Source: Thioclava sp. GXIMD2076
GTDB lineage: Bacteria > Pseudomonadota > Alphaproteobacteria > Rhodobacterales > Rhodobacteraceae
Assembly (NCBI RefSeq): GCF_037949795.1
Contig: NZ_CP149932.1
Location: 310,001 to 374,000 of the forward strand
Length of the DNA stretch: 64,000 nt
Direction of reading: 5' to 3'
The notes under the pieces were generated by a model. It did not search any database and had not been told where the DNA came from. It saw nothing but the letters and a program-made list of their open reading frames with translations. Both the position numbers and the translations under genes were made by a program. Positions 62,451 through 64,000 of this stretch are shown in pieces (position 1 is the first letter of the stretch; the number at the start of each line of letters is the position of its first letter).

Positions 62451-62480
62451 AAGGCACCGGCGCGAACCGGTGCCTTGTTC
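62451..62480 (+). terminator. Terminator after the lytic transglycosylase gene
   Basis: A perfect 10-base stem, AAGGCACCGG with CCGGTGCCTT, has a 6-base loop and is followed by GTTC. It could serve both convergent genes. Confidence 0.55.
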
Positions 62481-62504
62481 ATTCAGGGATCACTCAGGCA
62501 GGGA

Positions 62505-62870
62505 TCATTCGGCCAGAAGCGGCCCCATCACCTTGCCCGCCAGGATATGCATGTGGAAATGCGGCACTTCCTGACAGCCATGCTCGCCCGCATTGGTTAT
62601 CGCGCGGAAGCCCTTGTCCTCGACGCCCAGATCCTTGCAGATCTGCCCGCAGGCCCGCATGAAATCGAGGATCTCTGGGTCGGAGGCGTTCTGGCAGAAA
62701 TCGTCGTAATTCACATAGGCCCCCTTGGGGATGACCAGCACATGGTCGGGTGCTTTGGGGGTAATGTCCTTGAAGGCCAGCGTGTAATCGGTTTCGAGCA
62801 CGGTCGCGTTGGGAATATCGCCGCGCAGGATTTTGGCGAAGATATTCTCGCTATCGTAGGAATAGGACAA
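62505..62870 (-). CDS. HIT-family (HINT) nucleotide hydrolase
   Basis: A 121-residue protein with the histidine triad His104-Phe-His106-Met-His108 near the C-terminus and the N-terminal IFAKILRGDIPNATVLET typical of HINT/HinT. HINT enzymes hydrolyse nucleoside phosphoramidates, including acyl-AMP by-products. Length is standard. It starts 11 bases after the glycosyltransferase stop on the same strand and is probably co-transcribed with it. Confidence 0.94.
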   Translation of the reverse strand: MSYSYDSENIFAKILRGDIPNATVLETDYTLAFKDITPKAPDHVLVIPKGAYVNYDDFCQNASDPEILDFMRACGQICKDLGVEDKGFRAITNAGEHGCQEVPHFHMHILAGKVMGPLLAE

Positions 62871-62881
62871 GGGAAGCCTCC

Positions 62882-64000
62882 TCAGTCGGAAAACAGGTAG
62901 TGGGTTGCCGCTATTTCGGCAGCGGTATCGGTATCGATCTTCAGGAATTGCGCAAGCGGTTCGGCATTACCCGCAAGACCCGATGCCTCGCGGATGCGCC
63001 AGAAATGCTCGAATTCCGCATCGCGGATCCGCTCGCTCTCGTAGCGCAGATCGTAGCGGATCGTCGGAAGGACACGCTCGTAGATCTGCGGCGGGCTGTC
63101 ATGGCCCGCCAGCCCGATCCGCTGCGCATGGCCCACCAGATAGTCGTCCGAGAACTCCGTCTGGATCTCGAGAATCCGCGTCTCGGATTTATCCGAGGTC
63201 AGATCGCGCAGAAGATCGAAATCCGACGGGTCGACACAGATCAGCAGCCGGTCACTGCGGTGATATTCCAAGAGCATCCGCAGCAGTGCCCGACGGTGAC
63301 GGTTGCGTTTTTCAAGCGTCTTCTCGATGCCCCCCAAAGGCGGCAGCTCCTCCTCCTCATTGAACAGATAGTTCACGCAAGGAAGGTCGCTACGCGTGCG
63401 GATCTGCTCGACGAGGCGCTTGGCCACATGCCATTTCTTGCATACCACCACATAGAGTGCGCGATCGCGGCCAAGGGTCGCCTCGGTCTCCCAGAAGCGC
63501 GGCGCGAACCGGTGTCCCTCGCGGCCCTTCTGCGTAAGGAAGCCGAACATGGCGCGGCCCTCATTGGAGATCGGAAACGCCATCCCCTCCTCGCCCCAGA
63601 GCGTGCCGAGCCGCGTTTTCAGCTCTTTCGCCTTCGGGCTAATCTTGCGGGCAAACAGGTAGTCCTGCGCCAGAAGCATGTCGTAATGGTCGTTATAGAA
63701 GGTCACCGGCATGCCGTAATCGGTGAACATCAGGAAGGTCAGTGTGCGCGAGCGGATCTCGCGCTCGGGAACCACATGGCGCACCACCGTCTGGAAGAAG
63801 GTCTCGTCGGGGATCCATGTCGTGGAGAAGAATTTCATCACCTCTGGGCGGTCCACGCAGAATTGCAGGACTTTCAGGATCGTATCGCGGCGCAGACACC
63901 ACCATTGCGAGCCGATCATCATCTCTACATCGGCAGGCACCTTGCGGGTGATCCCGAGCCGTTTCTGCCACTCGTAGCTCTTGTAGAACCACCATTTATG
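62882..64000 (-). CDS. Core-2/I-branching-type glycosyltransferase (GT14-like, DUF5928), N-terminus outside window
   Basis: The frame is open to the window edge, so at least 372 residues are seen and the start lies beyond 64000. The segment near the edge (MMIGSQWWCLRR, then STTWIPDETFFQTVVRHV) is the conserved GT14 block seen in beta-1,6-GlcNAc/xylosyltransferases. The long C-terminal region (KKWHVAKRLVEQIR, LLICVDPSDFDLLRDL) matches the DUF5928-type extension common in Rhodobacteraceae. It probably modifies a surface polysaccharide; the substrate is unknown. Confidence 0.78.
   Translation of the reverse strand, partial: HKWWFYKSYEWQKRLGITRKVPADVEMMIGSQWWCLRRDTILKVLQFCVDRPEVMKFFSTTWIPDETFFQTVVRHVVPEREIRSRTLTFLMFTDYGMPVTFYNDHYDMLLAQDYLFARKISPKAKELKTRLGTLWGEEGMAFPISNEGRAMFGFLTQKGREGHRFAPRFWETEATLGRDRALYVVVCKKWHVAKRLVEQIRTRSDLPCVNYLFNEEEELPPLGGIEKTLEKRNRHRRALLRMLLEYHRSDRLLICVDPSDFDLLRDLTSDKSETRILEIQTEFSDDYLVGHAQRIGLAGHDSPPQIYERVLPTIRYDLRYESERIRDAEFEHFWRIREASGLAGNAEPLAQFLKIDTDTAAEIAATHYLFSD

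Noticed and set aside
1..64000. CRISPR arrays, insertion sequences, prophage or integrated elements
   Set aside because: No regularly spaced repeats, transposase or integrase motifs, or terminal inverted repeats were seen. Gene content and composition are uniform core genome.

Overview
This 64 kb window is a stretch of alphaproteobacterial chromosome. It most probably comes from the Rhodobacteraceae (Rhodobacter/Paracoccus/Thioclava-like); the genus cannot be fixed from sequence alone. Reasons are the high GC content, dense coding with many 4-base ATGA gene overlaps, an RpoH2-type heat-shock sigma factor, a short PBP-activator lipoprotein beside rsmI-yraN-gshB, the glnD-murJ-trpS order, and a GT14-like glycosyltransferase at the right edge. 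I see no insertion sequence, prophage, integrase, CRISPR array or rRNA. One tRNA (elongator Met) is present. The region reads as stable core genome.

Layout. 0-9 kb: an unrecognised gene end, a D-2-hydroxyacid dehydrogenase, an SH3-domain protein, a FieF-type metal exporter, the peptidase Dcp, a tight coaBC-dut-moeB cluster, and rpoH2. 9-20 kb: comM, an esterase, the rsmI-yraN-gshB group, the divergent PBP activator, then glnD, murJ and a rhomboid-like protein that lacks its catalytic residues. 20-29 kb: trpS, ispH with a coupled small membrane protein, rnhA, lrgAB, smc and a YbjN protein. 29-41 kb: RidA, a glycerophosphodiesterase, a FemAB/GNAT-like protein, MscS, a pterin dehydratase, a YigZ fragment-like protein, an aldo/keto reductase, a peroxiredoxin, a ferredoxin reductase, rsmD, a HAD phosphatase, a LysR regulator, and a CinA-GNAT-OmpA trio. 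41-46 kb: map facing dnaE.

45.6-55.3 kb holds the most coherent functional unit: xdhABC (xanthine dehydrogenase and its cofactor-insertion factor) followed without a gap by a BMP-type nucleoside/purine ABC transporter (ATPase, permease, a small unrecognised membrane protein, permease, then the binding protein). Seven consecutive genes are joined by six identical ATGA overlaps, so uptake and oxidation of purines are very probably co-expressed. A strong terminator closes the operon.

55-64 kb: a large OmpA-like protein with a low-complexity linker and tandem repeats, a 75-residue orphan protein, tRNA-Met with an apparent acceptor-stem mismatch, an L,D-transpeptidase whose Shine-Dalgarno sits in a hairpin loop, a copper-type P1B ATPase with a degenerate second metal-binding domain, a lytic transglycosylase lipoprotein, a HIT protein and the partial glycosyltransferase.

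I found no clearly new multi-gene system. The best leads are the small membrane protein inside the purine transporter operon, the pseudo-rhomboid, the hydroxyacid dehydrogenase with a displaced catalytic glutamate, the tRNA mismatch and the hairpin-embedded ribosome-binding site.
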